From Pelotomaculum schinkii (GTDB taxonomy: Bacteria > Bacillota > Desulfotomaculia > Desulfotomaculales > Pelotomaculaceae), in NCBI RefSeq assembly GCF_004369205.1, contig NZ_QFGA01000002.1:868001-932000 (forward strand): a stretch of 64,000 bases of DNA, read 5' to 3'. Under the pieces are notes generated by a model that saw only the letters and a program-made list of their open reading frames with translations, was not told the origin of the DNA and did not search any database. Below, one piece after another: positions 7,530 through 14,951 of this stretch. Position numbers and translations under genes: made by a program. Each line of letters begins with the position of its first letter. The first letter of the stretch is position 1.

Positions 7530-8600
7530 ATGTTGTTGCGATTTGTGGAAACATTGTTGCTTTCTCTAACCGGCGGGCTGCTATTCCGCCTGTTGCACTT
7601 GCCCTTACCGTGGTTGTTAGGGCCTTTAACAGCCTCCATGATTTGGAACCTGATTGCCAAAAGAAACTTATTTTGGCCAATAGAACTTCGCAACTCCGGG
7701 CTGATCATCCTTGGTTATATGCTGGGTAGTTCGTTCACCGTTGAGGCAGGCCTGCAAATCATCAAACAACTTCCCGCCATGACGTTTGCGACCTCGTCAA
7801 TAATCCTGTTTAGTCTCTTAGTCGGATATATTACCTACCGCCGTACGGGGATAAGCCTTGCAACCGCCATAATTGGGAGTGTTCCCGGCGGACTGACACA
7901 GATGGTGGTCTTAAGTGAAGAGATTGCGGATACGGATCTAACGGTTGTCACTTTTATGCAGACCCTGCGCTTGCTGTCGACGGTTTTTATTGTACCCTTC
8001 GTTGTCATCCACGGGTTGGCCGGGGACGGCCATCAGACCGTTGCCGCCAATGTTCCAGCAGTTTACAACAGCGTAATCCATACACCCTGGAATGCCTTAT
8101 TATTTGCCGGCGTGGTCCTCCTTGCCGCGTGGGCTGCGGTAAGGCTCAACCTGCCCACCCCTTTCCTGCTGGGGCCTCTGATTGGCGCCGCCGCATTGGT
8201 CCTCACCGGTTTCCAGGCGCCGGACACACCGTCGTTCCTTGTTTTTATCTCACAGCTATGTATCGGTACGTATCTGGGGCTAACCATCAACCCGACCAGT
8301 CTTGAAAATTGGAAAAAGCTGGTGCCATACGCCATTGGAGGGAGTATCTCGGTGGTATTCTTCTCCCTGGGAGTTGGTTACCTGTTGACGCGCCTGCACT
8401 CTTTAGATTTAATAAGCGCTTTCCTGGGCACGTCTCCCGGCGGTATGGGGGAAATGGGATTAACGGCGGTCCTGGTCCGTGCCAATGTCTCCCTGGTGAC
8501 CGCGTATCAAATGTTCCGCCTCTTATTTATCCTATTTGTCATACCCTTCATATTAAAGTGGCGTTTCGGGAGCGTTCTATTAAAAAGAAAAAGTGTTTGA
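7530..8600 (+). CDS. AbrB family membrane protein (putative transporter)
   Basis: Polytopic membrane protein of 356 residues with an internal duplication. The repeat unit is visible as LPLPWLLGPLTASM ... SVPGGLTQM in the first half and LPTPFLLGPLIGAAAL ... TSPGGMGEMGL in the second. This is the AbrB duplication family (TIGR03082-type), often mislabelled ammonia monooxygenase; it is not related to the AbrB DNA-binding protein. Members are thought to be transporters or permeases, with substrates unproven. The ATG follows GAGGT at normal spacing. It is a single-gene unit ending in a strong terminator and sits opposite the MBL-fold hydrolase. Confidence 0.85.
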   Translation: MLLRFVETLLLSLTGGLLFRLLHLPLPWLLGPLTASMIWNLIAKRNLFWPIELRNSGLIILGYMLGSSFTVEAGLQIIKQLPAMTFATSSIILFSLLVGYITYRRTGISLATAIIGSVPGGLTQMVVLSEEIADTDLTVVTFMQTLRLLSTVFIVPFVVIHGLAGDGHQTVAANVPAVYNSVIHTPWNALLFAGVVLLAAWAAVRLNLPTPFLLGPLIGAAALVLTGFQAPDTPSFLVFISQLCIGTYLGLTINPTSLENWKKLVPYAIGGSISVVFFSLGVGYLLTRLHSLDLISAFLGTSPGGMGEMGLTAVLVRANVSLVTAYQMFRLLFILFVIPFILKWRFGSVLLKRKSV

Positions 8601-8636
8601 CAACCTGTTATTCAAGAGAATTCTCTATTTTAAAGA

Positions 8637-8673
8637 GAAAAGCCACTCTCTTTGCATCAGAGTGGCTTTTTGC
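8637..8673 (+). terminator. Rho-independent terminator of the AbrB-type permease
   Basis: A 12-bp stem (AAAAGCCACTCT paired with AGAGTGGCTTTT) with a 9-base loop, continuing into a T-rich tail (TTTTTGCTTTT). It starts about 37 bases after the permease stop codon. Confidence 0.85.
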
Positions 8674-8681
8674 TTTTCAAA

Positions 8682-8705
8682 TGTCAGGGGACGGTTATTT
8701 TGACA
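8682..8705. repeat. GGGGACGG-type short repeat (degenerate)
   Basis: TGTCAGGGGACGG at one end and TGACA at the other give inverted ends around a GGGGACGG core. It belongs to the same family as the copies at 10326, 10389, 12734 and 13020. Confidence 0.5.
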
Positions 8706-8746
8706 TGCTGCGTTCCTAACAATTTCTTCCAATCATATTCGGCATA

Positions 8747-9004
8747 CTAAACGCCAAATAAATAGTCATATTTCCACAAAACCAAAGAATAGATGAGCAG
8801 AAGCACTATTAGCCTAAGAAATTGCTTTTTTAAAGGCCAATTCAGAAAACTGGTTTTAAGTTCATACTCTCCTTTATTCAATGGATTCGATATAATTGGA
8901 CTTCTTAAATTAGCATTTTGTACAATATTTTGGGTTCCAGAAAAACTAGGCAAATTCAAAATGAAAAAAGTTAATACATATACCAGACGATTTAATCTAA
9001 GCAT
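8747..9004 (-). CDS. Small membrane protein behind a c-di-GMP-I riboswitch
   Basis: Hypothetical 85-residue protein. Residues 8-24 form a hydrophobic helix or uncleaved signal, residues 64-78 a second strongly hydrophobic helix, and a polar 35-residue stretch with no cysteines joins them. The ATG has AAGGGGG at seven bases, which supports a real gene despite its size. I recognise no family. Its upstream leader contains a c-di-GMP riboswitch with an SD-adjacent switching hairpin, so expression should respond to the second messenger that controls motility and surface attachment. A role at the cell envelope is the natural inference. Nothing else lies downstream in the same transcript. Confidence 0.65.
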   Translation of the reverse strand: MLRLNRLVYVLTFFILNLPSFSGTQNIVQNANLRSPIISNPLNKGEYELKTSFLNWPLKKQFLRLIVLLLIYSLVLWKYDYLFGV

Positions 9005-9009
9005 AATAA

Positions 9010-9062
9010 GACCCCCTTAAGTATGTTTTGCAAACCATACCTTGGAGGAATTTTAAGGTATG
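9010..9062 (-). promoter_or_regulatory. Candidate riboswitch expression platform with alternative hairpins
   Basis: On the minus strand, CATACCTT (9062-9055) can pair with AAGGTATG (9043-9036). The latter can instead pair with CATACTT (9025-9019), which directly precedes the SD AAGGGGG (9018-9012). The two hairpins share one arm and exclude each other. The loop of the first contains CCTCC (9048-9044), which could pair with the GGGGG of the SD. No poly-U tract follows, so control would be at translation initiation. Confidence 0.5.
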
Positions 9063-9153
9063 ATCTTTAGCAACCAGGCTATCGTATCGCTCTGCAGCGA
9101 CTTAGATCCTTGGCTTTGCGTCCCTGCTTTTCAGCAAGTTTGCCCTTCAAGTC
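9063..9153 (-). ncRNA. Cyclic di-GMP-I riboswitch aptamer (GEMM-I)
   Basis: Read on the minus strand, the segment carries the GEMM-I core in order: GGGCAAAC, a stem CUUGCU/AGCAGG capped by a GAAA tetraloop, the invariant GGGACGCAAAGCC, a second stem-loop (UCGCU/AGCGA), and the closing AGCCUGGUUGC. The GNRA loop, the GACGCAAAGCC segment and the AGCC-N-GGUU receptor side match the class I c-di-GMP aptamer known from Vc2-type RNAs. It ends about 60 bases before the start codon of the 85-residue membrane protein, in the same orientation. Confidence 0.88.
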
Positions 9154-9375
9154 CATATATATGCTTTTTACTGATTATATGGCTAAAATGACTTCCTTGT
9201 CAAGCATTGTCGTACAGATGTGGTTTTGGTCGACTTTCATTTTACATGACTGCCGTCCTTGAAAATATTTCATGCTTTTTTACGACAAATCCCAAAGGAT
9301 TAAGTAACCTACTGTAGAAGTTATTTAGCTTGGCATAAAACCAACCGACAATATATGCAAAAGAGGTCGCCATAC

Positions 9376-10359
9376 ATGCTGGAAATATTTGCCCGTTGTA
9401 ACAGCTGGCTGTCACAGCACATGTTTTTTGTGGTGCTGTCCGCCCTGCTGTTCGGCTTCACTTCACCCTTACCGCAGGCGCCGCTTTTGAACACAATAGC
9501 AGTGGTCCTGTTTGCCTATATGACTTTCGTCACTGCCCTGGAAACCAACTACAAAAGCTTTTTCCACGTGCTTACCAGACCCTGGGTCACCCTCTGGATG
9601 CTGTTGCTGATTCACGGTGTAATGCCCCTGGTGGCATGGCTGATCGGGCTGTTGTTCTACCCGCAAAGCGAATTAACGCGCCTGGGCTTTTTAATCGGAG
9701 CGTCCGTCCCGATAGGAGTTACTTCCGTCATCTGGACCTCGATAACAAGGGGGGATGTGTCCCAAGCCCTGGTAGCAGTTACTGCGGATACACTGATCAG
9801 CCCCTTATTGCTGCCTGTGTTTATCTTACTGGTGGCCGGGCAAACGGTGCACGTTTATTACGGCCAGATGATGATGGAGCTGTTATTGATGGTGACTATC
9901 CCCAGTTTTCTGGGTATGGCGGTAAATGCTTGGACTCACGGCAGTCTGGCCGGATTTACCCGTTCTGCCGGGGGTTTCACTTCCAAACTGGCTCTCTTCG
10001 GGGTGATCTTAATTAACGCCAGCGCCATAGCTCCCGAAATCAACTGGAATTCATCGCTGCTAAAAATGCTCCTGACCATCCTGTTCATATCGGTAAGCGG
10101 CTACTACCTTGGTTACGCGGGCTCATACGCCTTAAAGGAGCGTCGCAGGGACACGGTGGCCACCATGGTCTACAACGTGGGTATGCGCAACATCAGTTTC
10201 GGTTCGGTGCTGGCGGTAACATATTTCCCGCCCGCCGTTGCAATTCCGGTAACCCTGGCCATGCTCTATCAGCAACCCCTGGCTGCCGTGGTATCATATT
10301 TGTTCCACCGTTTCGACCGCCTTAGTATGACAAAGGGACGGACAAAGGGACGGGGTTGA
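9376..10359 (+). CDS. Bile acid:sodium symporter (BASS) family transporter
   Basis: Integral membrane protein of 327 residues with about nine or ten hydrophobic segments. It shows BASS/SBF-type features: LGFLIGASVPIGVTSVIWTSITRGDVSQAL, then a second half with MVYNVGMRNISFGSVLAVTYFPP and PVTLAMLYQQPLAA. Solute identity cannot be read from sequence; relatives move organic anions with sodium. An ATG at 9376 with AGAGG nine bases upstream is preferred to one 21 bases earlier. Its last residues (MTKGRTKGRG) are encoded by a GGGGACGG-family repeat, so the native C-terminus was probably replaced or extended by repeat insertion. Confidence 0.85.
   Translation: MLEIFARCNSWLSQHMFFVVLSALLFGFTSPLPQAPLLNTIAVVLFAYMTFVTALETNYKSFFHVLTRPWVTLWMLLLIHGVMPLVAWLIGLLFYPQSELTRLGFLIGASVPIGVTSVIWTSITRGDVSQALVAVTADTLISPLLLPVFILLVAGQTVHVYYGQMMMELLLMVTIPSFLGMAVNAWTHGSLAGFTRSAGGFTSKLALFGVILINASAIAPEINWNSSLLKMLLTILFISVSGYYLGYAGSYALKERRRDTVATMVYNVGMRNISFGSVLAVTYFPPAVAIPVTLAMLYQQPLAAVVSYLFHRFDRLSMTKGRTKGRG
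10326..10358. repeat. GGGACGG-type short repeat, tandem, inside the end of the BASS gene
   Basis: ATGACAAAGGGACGG is followed at once by ACAAAGGGACGGGG, two tandem core units. They encode the charged C-terminal tail of the transporter and overlap its stop codon. Confidence 0.55.
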
Positions 10360-10388
10360 TGATATACTTTAAGGGAACTGCAAATTTA

Positions 10389-10423
10389 TGACAGGGGATG
10401 ACAAGGGGACGGGGTAGTTGTCA
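10389..10423. repeat. GGGGACGG-type short repeat with inverted ends
   Basis: TGACAGGGG, then TGACAAGGGGACGGGG, closing with TTGTCA. The TGACA/TGTCA ends are inverted. This is the second copy within 100 bp and lies outside any gene. Confidence 0.55.
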
Positions 10424-10540
10424 CATATACCCGTTAAAATAAACGGCTAAACTGTCTTAGGCGGCAATAAAAACATTACATGCTAACCTCATAATGCCAC
10501 AGTTCGTAGAATGGGATTGAACTTATATGGGAAGCATCTT

Positions 10541-11242
10541 TCACTTTAATTTACAGCTATTGGGTTCTACCCACCAGTTATAATCGTCATATGGTTTACG
10601 CAGTCGGGCAATTTCATTTCTGGTTGCGATAAAACGTTGTTTTATCTCCGCCAGAGTCCGGTTGTGCTCTGCTACTCCCTCAGGGGAATAACGGGTTTGC
10701 CCTGCGTTTGAAAAGTCCACGGCAAACCCGCCGGGCACAGCTTCAAGACTCCCCTTAGCACCGCACATCACGCATCGTACCTGCCCAGCCGGCGAAATTT
10801 GCAATAGACCGCTACCGCAGTTTCGGCAATTGATCACTCCCGGCAGGGTGCTGTCCTCCGGAGACGAACAGATGAGCCGGCCTGCCATTTCTCTTGCCTC
10901 AGCCAACACGTCTGCCCGTATTACCTCTCCAGGCATCGCGGCTTGCACAAGCATGTTGCCGACAACCTTAAGATGCAGAAAGCGGGCAAAATTGTTTACC
11001 GCTTCCCGAGCATAGCCTTCCCAACCCAGCACACCGTAGCTTACTGCTGTCACACACGGTTTACCGGCAAAATCATCACCGTTCGCCTGAACTGAGAGAA
11101 GCCGGTCATTGACAGTCTTGATACTGGTATGCGGGCCCAGGGTATAACAGGCAGTAGAGATGACCACAGCATCAGCTGCCTTTATTTTTTCTAGTAAGAA
11201 TCCAAGATCGTCCTTTACAACGCAGTTATTTTCACTCGGCAA
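10541..11242 (-). pseudogene. N-terminally truncated NADPH-dependent FMN reductase/flavodoxin-like protein with zinc ribbon
   Basis: The readable 233 residues begin inside the iron-sulfur flavoprotein/FMN-reductase fold: CLPSENNCVVKDDLGFLLEKI corresponds to the cysteine-containing loop after the first beta-alpha unit, followed by ADAVVISTACYTLGPHTS. A zinc ribbon (CRNCGSG...CVMCG) follows near residues 138-158. The first 45-50 residues, which hold the nucleotide-binding GSPR loop, are missing. The same frame can be followed upstream only about 14 codons (to YQWLPVNRYAC) before a stop, and no other frame supplies the missing part. The only in-frame start is a TTG without a convincing ribosome binding site. 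A shortened but functional protein cannot be excluded. Confidence 0.6.
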
Positions 11243-11460
11243 GCAGGCATATCGATTTACTGGTAGCCATTGATACTACCGTTATTACTACCGCGATGCC
11301 CCGCATTGTGCAGCAGTTGAGCTGTGCAGATTTTTGGGCAGAGCACATAAGGTTGGAATCCGTCATCTGATTCTTACTTTTCTAAATTGACCTTAAAATT
11401 AATGGTAATATATAATGACAATGAAATGAATATATAGTTAATCTATTATTTAGTGAGGTA

Positions 11461-11877
11461 TTGAAAGAATTGAAAAAAGCGACAATAGAATTGAGAGTAA
11501 GTTTTGCCGACCTTGACGGAATGAGAGCTGTTTACCACACAAATCATATTAAGTGGTTTGATCTTGTGCGGACAAAGCTCCTCCGCGAGGCAGGGTTTGA
11601 GATGCAGAGGTGGGAAGCTTCAGATACTCTTCTGCCTTTAGTTGTGTGTCATTGCGAGTACAAAGCTTCTACTGCATTTGACGATCTTTTGGAAATAACT
11701 GCAGCTGTGGAAGAAGTAAAAGGCAAAGTTATTACAATTACTTACGAAATTATAAATAAAGAAACAGCTAAGCTTATTGCTACAGGTTTTACCAAGCAGG
11801 TAACATGCGATGAAAATTCAAAACCATTTGTTTTAGAAGAAAAATACCCCGAGCTTTACAAGAATTTAACTGAATAA
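11461..11877 (+). CDS. Acyl-CoA thioesterase, YbgC/FadM (4HBT hot-dog) family
   Basis: Hot-dog fold thioesterase of 138 residues, hydrolysing acyl-CoA or related thioesters in the cytosol. The active-site region FADLDGMRAVYHTNHIKWFDLVRTKLL matches the family pattern: an acidic residue near the start, then a tyrosine-histidine pair and an invariant arginine. The length is standard. The start is a TTG; GTGAGGTA lies immediately upstream and a second TTG three codons later is the alternative. The gene stands alone and ends in a strong terminator. The substrate is not deducible; the next gene remnant belongs to the 4-hydroxybenzoyl-CoA reductase class, so an aromatic acyl-CoA link is possible but weak. 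Confidence 0.82.
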   Translation: MKELKKATIELRVSFADLDGMRAVYHTNHIKWFDLVRTKLLREAGFEMQRWEASDTLLPLVVCHCEYKASTAFDDLLEITAAVEEVKGKVITITYEIINKETAKLIATGFTKQVTCDENSKPFVLEEKYPELYKNLTE

Positions 11878-11886
11878 CTAAAACTT

Positions 11887-11928
11887 AGAAGGCTATGTTT
11901 TCAAATACTGAAAACGTAGCCTTCTTTG
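11887..11928 (+). terminator. Rho-independent terminator after the thioesterase
   Basis: AGAAGGCTATGTTTTC pairs with GAAAACGTAGCCTTCT (one mismatch) around a 7-base loop and is followed by TT. It starts about ten bases after the stop codon. Confidence 0.85.
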
Positions 11929-11929
11929 A

Positions 11930-12736
11930 CAGTCTGCACCGACAATCACAACTGGCCTAACCATAGGGGCAGGTGTTACCCTGGCCGGTCTTGCTGCAAG
12001 TCCCGTCGTAAGAGAAAAATGTCCTGCTATTGCCAACGCAGCGAAGCTTGTAGCAACAACACAGATTAGAAATGTGGCCACTCTGGGTGGAAATGTATTA
12101 CAGAACACACGGTGCCAATATTATAACCGTTCAAGTGAGTGGGGTAAGGCGGTGGCCCCTTGTTTCAAGCGGGGCGGCACACTCTGCCACATTATTCCCC
12201 GGGGCAAGCGGTGCTTTGCAGTATACCAGGGGGATTTGGCGCCTTTATTGATAGCTCTTAAAGCAACGGCCATGATGGTTTCTCAGGACCAAGCCAAAGA
12301 GCTCCCCTTAGCTTCCTTGTTCTCTAATAATGGAGTGGAGCCTTTTGCAGATATCGCCGGGAAGCTTATCGTACATTTCACCATACCTGAAAGTTCATTA
12401 GGCAGTCAGTCTGATTACAAGAAATATCGCCTGCGAAACGGGATAGATTTTCCTCTAGCCGGGGTAGCTGTTGTTCTAAAAAGTAACCATGAGTTGGCAG
12501 AGGATCTCCAGGTTTGCCTTACTGGGGTCGCCTCCTCCCCGGTTTTAGTAGCCATCCCTGGAGAAATGATAGAAGGAAAGCAGCTTAACTATGCATTGGT
12601 TAAAGAGGCAGGTGAATTGGCCTATCATGCAGCGCATCCTCTCGCAAACCTGGAAGGGGATCCTGCAAGGCGTCGAACTATGATCCGCATCATGACTGAG
12701 GATATTTTAGCATCTTGGGTTGATAAGAGGGATTGA
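11930..12736 (+). pseudogene. 5'-truncated xanthine-dehydrogenase-family FAD subunit (HcrB/CoxM-like)
   Basis: Reading from the codon after a TGA at 11927, the frame runs through GLTIGAGVTLAGLAASP, QIRNVATLGGNVLQNTRCQYYNRS, a CFKRGG...CHIIP segment with three cysteines, and GDLAPLLIALKA, then the CO-dehydrogenase-flavoprotein C-terminal domain. The pattern matches 4-hydroxybenzoyl-CoA reductase beta subunits. The first 55-60 residues with the initial FAD-binding strand are gone, and the remaining frame starts against the preceding terminator. No alpha or gamma subunit gene is nearby. The only start in frame is a GTG at 12074 inside the conserved NVATLGGN motif, so I treat it as a relic. Its stop codon lies at the edge of a GGGGACGG repeat. 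Confidence 0.72.
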
Positions 12737-12758
12737 CAAGGGGACGGGGTTGTTGACA
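12734..12758. repeat. GGGGACGG-type short repeat
   Basis: TGACAAGGGGACGGGG followed by TTGTTGACA. It overlaps the stop codon of the FAD-subunit remnant and supplies a TTGACA box upstream of the next small gene. Confidence 0.55.
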
Positions 12759-12817
12759 CATAATGTGGCATGTTTGGCCATAGTATGCTAAACTGACCCT
12801 GAAGGGGGGTTTTCGTT

Positions 12818-12976
12818 ATGACAAACAAGTGGCGTACACTTTTGAGGATCTCCGGCTTCATTTTTATCCTGGCAGGGATTTTAACAGGCATTTTTACAGA
12901 ACTACCGTCCAACTGGTCCACTGTAGTTGTGTTTTTGGGCCTGGGACAGTTCCTGGCGGCGGGCGGCTTTGGCTGA
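12818..12976 (+). CDS. Hypothetical 52-residue membrane protein
   Basis: Short gene missed by length cut-offs. The ATG is preceded by GAAGGGGGG at about eight bases. The product starts MTNKWRTLLRISGF and continues with a glycine-containing hydrophobic helix (residues 11-27), a short polar turn (TELPSNWS) and a second helix (35-51), ending in a glycine-rich FLAAGGFG. This is a classic two-helix hairpin small membrane protein. It has no recognisable family and no operon partner. The alternative frame over the same bases lacks a ribosome binding site and gives an arginine- and histidine-rich product of unlikely composition. Confidence 0.6.
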   Translation: MTNKWRTLLRISGFIFILAGILTGIFTELPSNWSTVVVFLGLGQFLAAGGFG

Positions 12977-13019
12977 AGCAGCTGCTAGAGTTGGTTCAAC
13001 TCTTGAATGGCACGGATAT

Positions 13020-13050
13020 GAGACAGGGGGCCGGGACGGTTCTCTGTCTC
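13020..13050. repeat. GGGGACGG-type short repeat, best-formed copy
   Basis: GAGACAGGGGGCCGGGACGG, then TTCTCTGTCTC. The ends GAGACAG and CTGTCTC are perfect inverted repeats, so the transcript would fold into a hairpin. It lies 44 bp after the 52-residue membrane protein gene. Confidence 0.6.
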
Positions 13051-13261
13051 ATTTGTTTTGCATCATAGACCACGACATGATGTATTTGAAATAACCTGAG
13101 TCCTCATTTTTAGCATAACCTGGGTTTTATTTTTGTAAATCTGGAGGGTTGTTTCTTATTAGAAAGTTTCCTTGTGGTTGATTTTTTCAACCATAGTCAA
13201 CCACCAATCCATTGTTATATGAGGAGATAATCCATACAATTATATGTAGGAGGCGGTCAAT

Positions 13262-14386
13262 ATGAAAGAAATCAATATTGCAAAAACGCTTGTTACAAAG
13301 CGCAAAGAAAAAGGTATTACGCAGGATGAACTTGCCGCATATATCGGGGTCTCTAAAGCATCTGTTTCAAAATGGGAAACAGCGCAGAGTTATCCCGACA
13401 TAACCTTCCTTCCGCAGCTTGCGGCATATTTCAATATCAGCATTGACGATTTGATAGGTTATGCGCCGCAGATGACAAAAGAAGATATCAAAAAGCTGTA
13501 TCATCGTTTGTCATCTACCTTTGCTACCCGTCCATTTGATGATGTTTTGGAAGAATGCCGGAGAATAATTAAAAAATACTATTCCTGTTTTCCGTTGCTG
13601 TTTCAGATGGCAGTGCTGCTGGCCAATCATCATATGCTCGCAGAAGAAAAGAAAAGGCAAGAAGCTATACTGAATGAAGCGGTCGAGTTATGTATAAGAA
13701 TTAAAACTGAAAGTGACGACGTGTGGCTCTCTAAGGATGCAACTTCTTTAGAAGCAGTTTGTTATCTGATGTTAAACCAGCCGCAACAGGTTTTGGATTT
13801 ACTTGGAGAATCATTACGACCGATCCCGACAGATCATGAGGTTGTGGCACGAGCATATCAGATACTGGGAAATGGTTCAAAGGCAAAAGAAGTAACGCAA
13901 ATCAGTATGTATCAGCATCTGCTTGCACTAATTGGAGCTACGCCGGCCTATTTACTGCTAAACGCGGATAACAGCGAGAAAACCGAGGAGATTTTGCATC
14001 GGTCATTATCTGTCGCAACAATCTATCATCTGGATCGATTACATCCAAACACTATGGCACAGATCTATTTTACTGCAGCACAGGTGTACAGTTTACAAGG
14101 CAATGCTGAGAAAGCCCTTGACATGCTACGGAAATATGCAGATATCTGCACTATGGGCTTCTTCCCTTATTCATTACACGGAGATTCTTTCTTTGATGCA
14201 ATTGATGTCTGGTTTGCAGACTTTGATTTAGGCGCCGATGCTCCACGGAATGAAAAAGTAATCAAAGAAAGCATGCTACAGGCTGTCCTGTCAAATCCGG
14301 CGTTTGCAGCTCTAGCAAAAGAGCCACGGTATAAAAGCATAATTGAAACATTAAAAACAAATTCAAGGAGGAATTCACGTGAATAA
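13262..14386 (+). CDS. XRE-family regulator with helical C-terminal domain
   Basis: 374-residue regulator. Residues 5-60 form a Cro/CI-type helix-turn-helix (KRKEKGITQDELAAYIGVSKAS, then VSKWETAQSYPDI) followed by the usual LAAYFNISIDDLIGY. The remaining 300 residues are alpha-helical with TPR-like pairs (VYSLQGNAEKALDMLRKYA), as in Firmicute regulators that sense peptides or partner proteins. AGGAGGCGGTCAAT precedes the ATG. The downstream DUF5652 gene overlaps by 8 bases, so the two are translationally coupled, a common pairing of a membrane protein with its own regulator. Confidence 0.88.
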   Translation: MKEINIAKTLVTKRKEKGITQDELAAYIGVSKASVSKWETAQSYPDITFLPQLAAYFNISIDDLIGYAPQMTKEDIKKLYHRLSSTFATRPFDDVLEECRRIIKKYYSCFPLLFQMAVLLANHHMLAEEKKRQEAILNEAVELCIRIKTESDDVWLSKDATSLEAVCYLMLNQPQQVLDLLGESLRPIPTDHEVVARAYQILGNGSKAKEVTQISMYQHLLALIGATPAYLLLNADNSEKTEEILHRSLSVATIYHLDRLHPNTMAQIYFTAAQVYSLQGNAEKALDMLRKYADICTMGFFPYSLHGDSFFDAIDVWFADFDLGADAPRNEKVIKESMLQAVLSNPAFAALAKEPRYKSIIETLKTNSRRNSRE

Positions 14387-14591
14387 CGTATTACAAATTT
14401 TACAGCCGAACAATCCTCTATTCTATTTAGTAATTGCCTGGGCAGTTATCTGGAAAGGCATAGCCCTTTGGCATGCTGCCCGCAACAGGCAATTGGCCTG
14501 GTATATTGCGCTTTTAATAGTAAATACCATTGGGATTCTTGAAATTGTCTACCTTATTTTCTTCCGAAAAAAAGACCGGACACTGGACTAA
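14379..14591 (+). CDS. DUF5652-family small membrane protein
   Basis: 70-residue protein with two hydrophobic helices (about residues 14-29 and 40-62) separated by a charged HAARNRQ turn, and a lysine/arginine-rich tail (FRKKDRTLD). The pattern WKGIALWHAARNRQLAWYI matches DUF5652 proteins, whose function is unknown. It starts with GTG behind AAGGAGG and overlaps the end of the XRE regulator gene, so it is the probable effector of that two-gene unit. Confidence 0.78.
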   Translation: MNNVLQILQPNNPLFYLVIAWAVIWKGIALWHAARNRQLAWYIALLIVNTIGILEIVYLIFFRKKDRTLD

Positions 14592-14647
14592 ATGATATCA
14601 TATGGATTTGCTATTGAAAAAGTAAGCCAGACTGGCACCCTAAAAAA

Positions 14648-14946
14648 TCACCTTTCTGCCAATACTATATCAAATTTTTCATGAAATAAATCTTGATCAA
14701 AAACAGAAGCATGAATTACTTTAATTCTATCCGAGTAGTTCAATAAGTTTACTTTTTCTTTTAACCATAACAAGCAAGAATTATCTAAATCAACGGCATA
14801 AATTTTACCATTGCAAATCTCAAGCAAAGCCAGTGTTGGCACACCAGTGCCACAGCCCATGTCCAATATTAACGGCTGATCGATCTTTGGAATGAAAGAA
14901 AATGCTTTGATCGTGTATTTATTTAAGTTTTTTCTGCAATTATCTT
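14648..14946 (-). pseudogene. Class I SAM methyltransferase fragment
   Basis: The frame reads LSIYEIKDN near its start, continues to KAFSFIPKIDQPLILDMGCG, then TGVPTLALLE and AVDLDNSCLLWLKEK. This is the SAM-binding motif I region and the acidic end of beta 2. It then breaks down at VLAER followed by a stop, where intact relatives continue with the post-motif-II region. The 5' end has no start codon and is joined directly to the truncated oxidoreductase gene upstream. Both ends are broken, leaving about 100 of an expected 240-260 residues. Confidence 0.7.
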
Positions 14947-14951
14947 TTATT

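Noticed and set aside
7456-7708. Two minus-strand ORFs overlapping the start of the AbrB-type permease
   Set aside because: They lie antisense to a gene with a clear RBS and conserved family motifs, lack their own SD and have no recognisable domains.
12829-13068. 79-residue ORF overlapping the 52-residue membrane protein
   Set aside because: No ribosome binding site, arginine/histidine-rich and cut by the 13020 repeat; the other frame has SD and two membrane helices.
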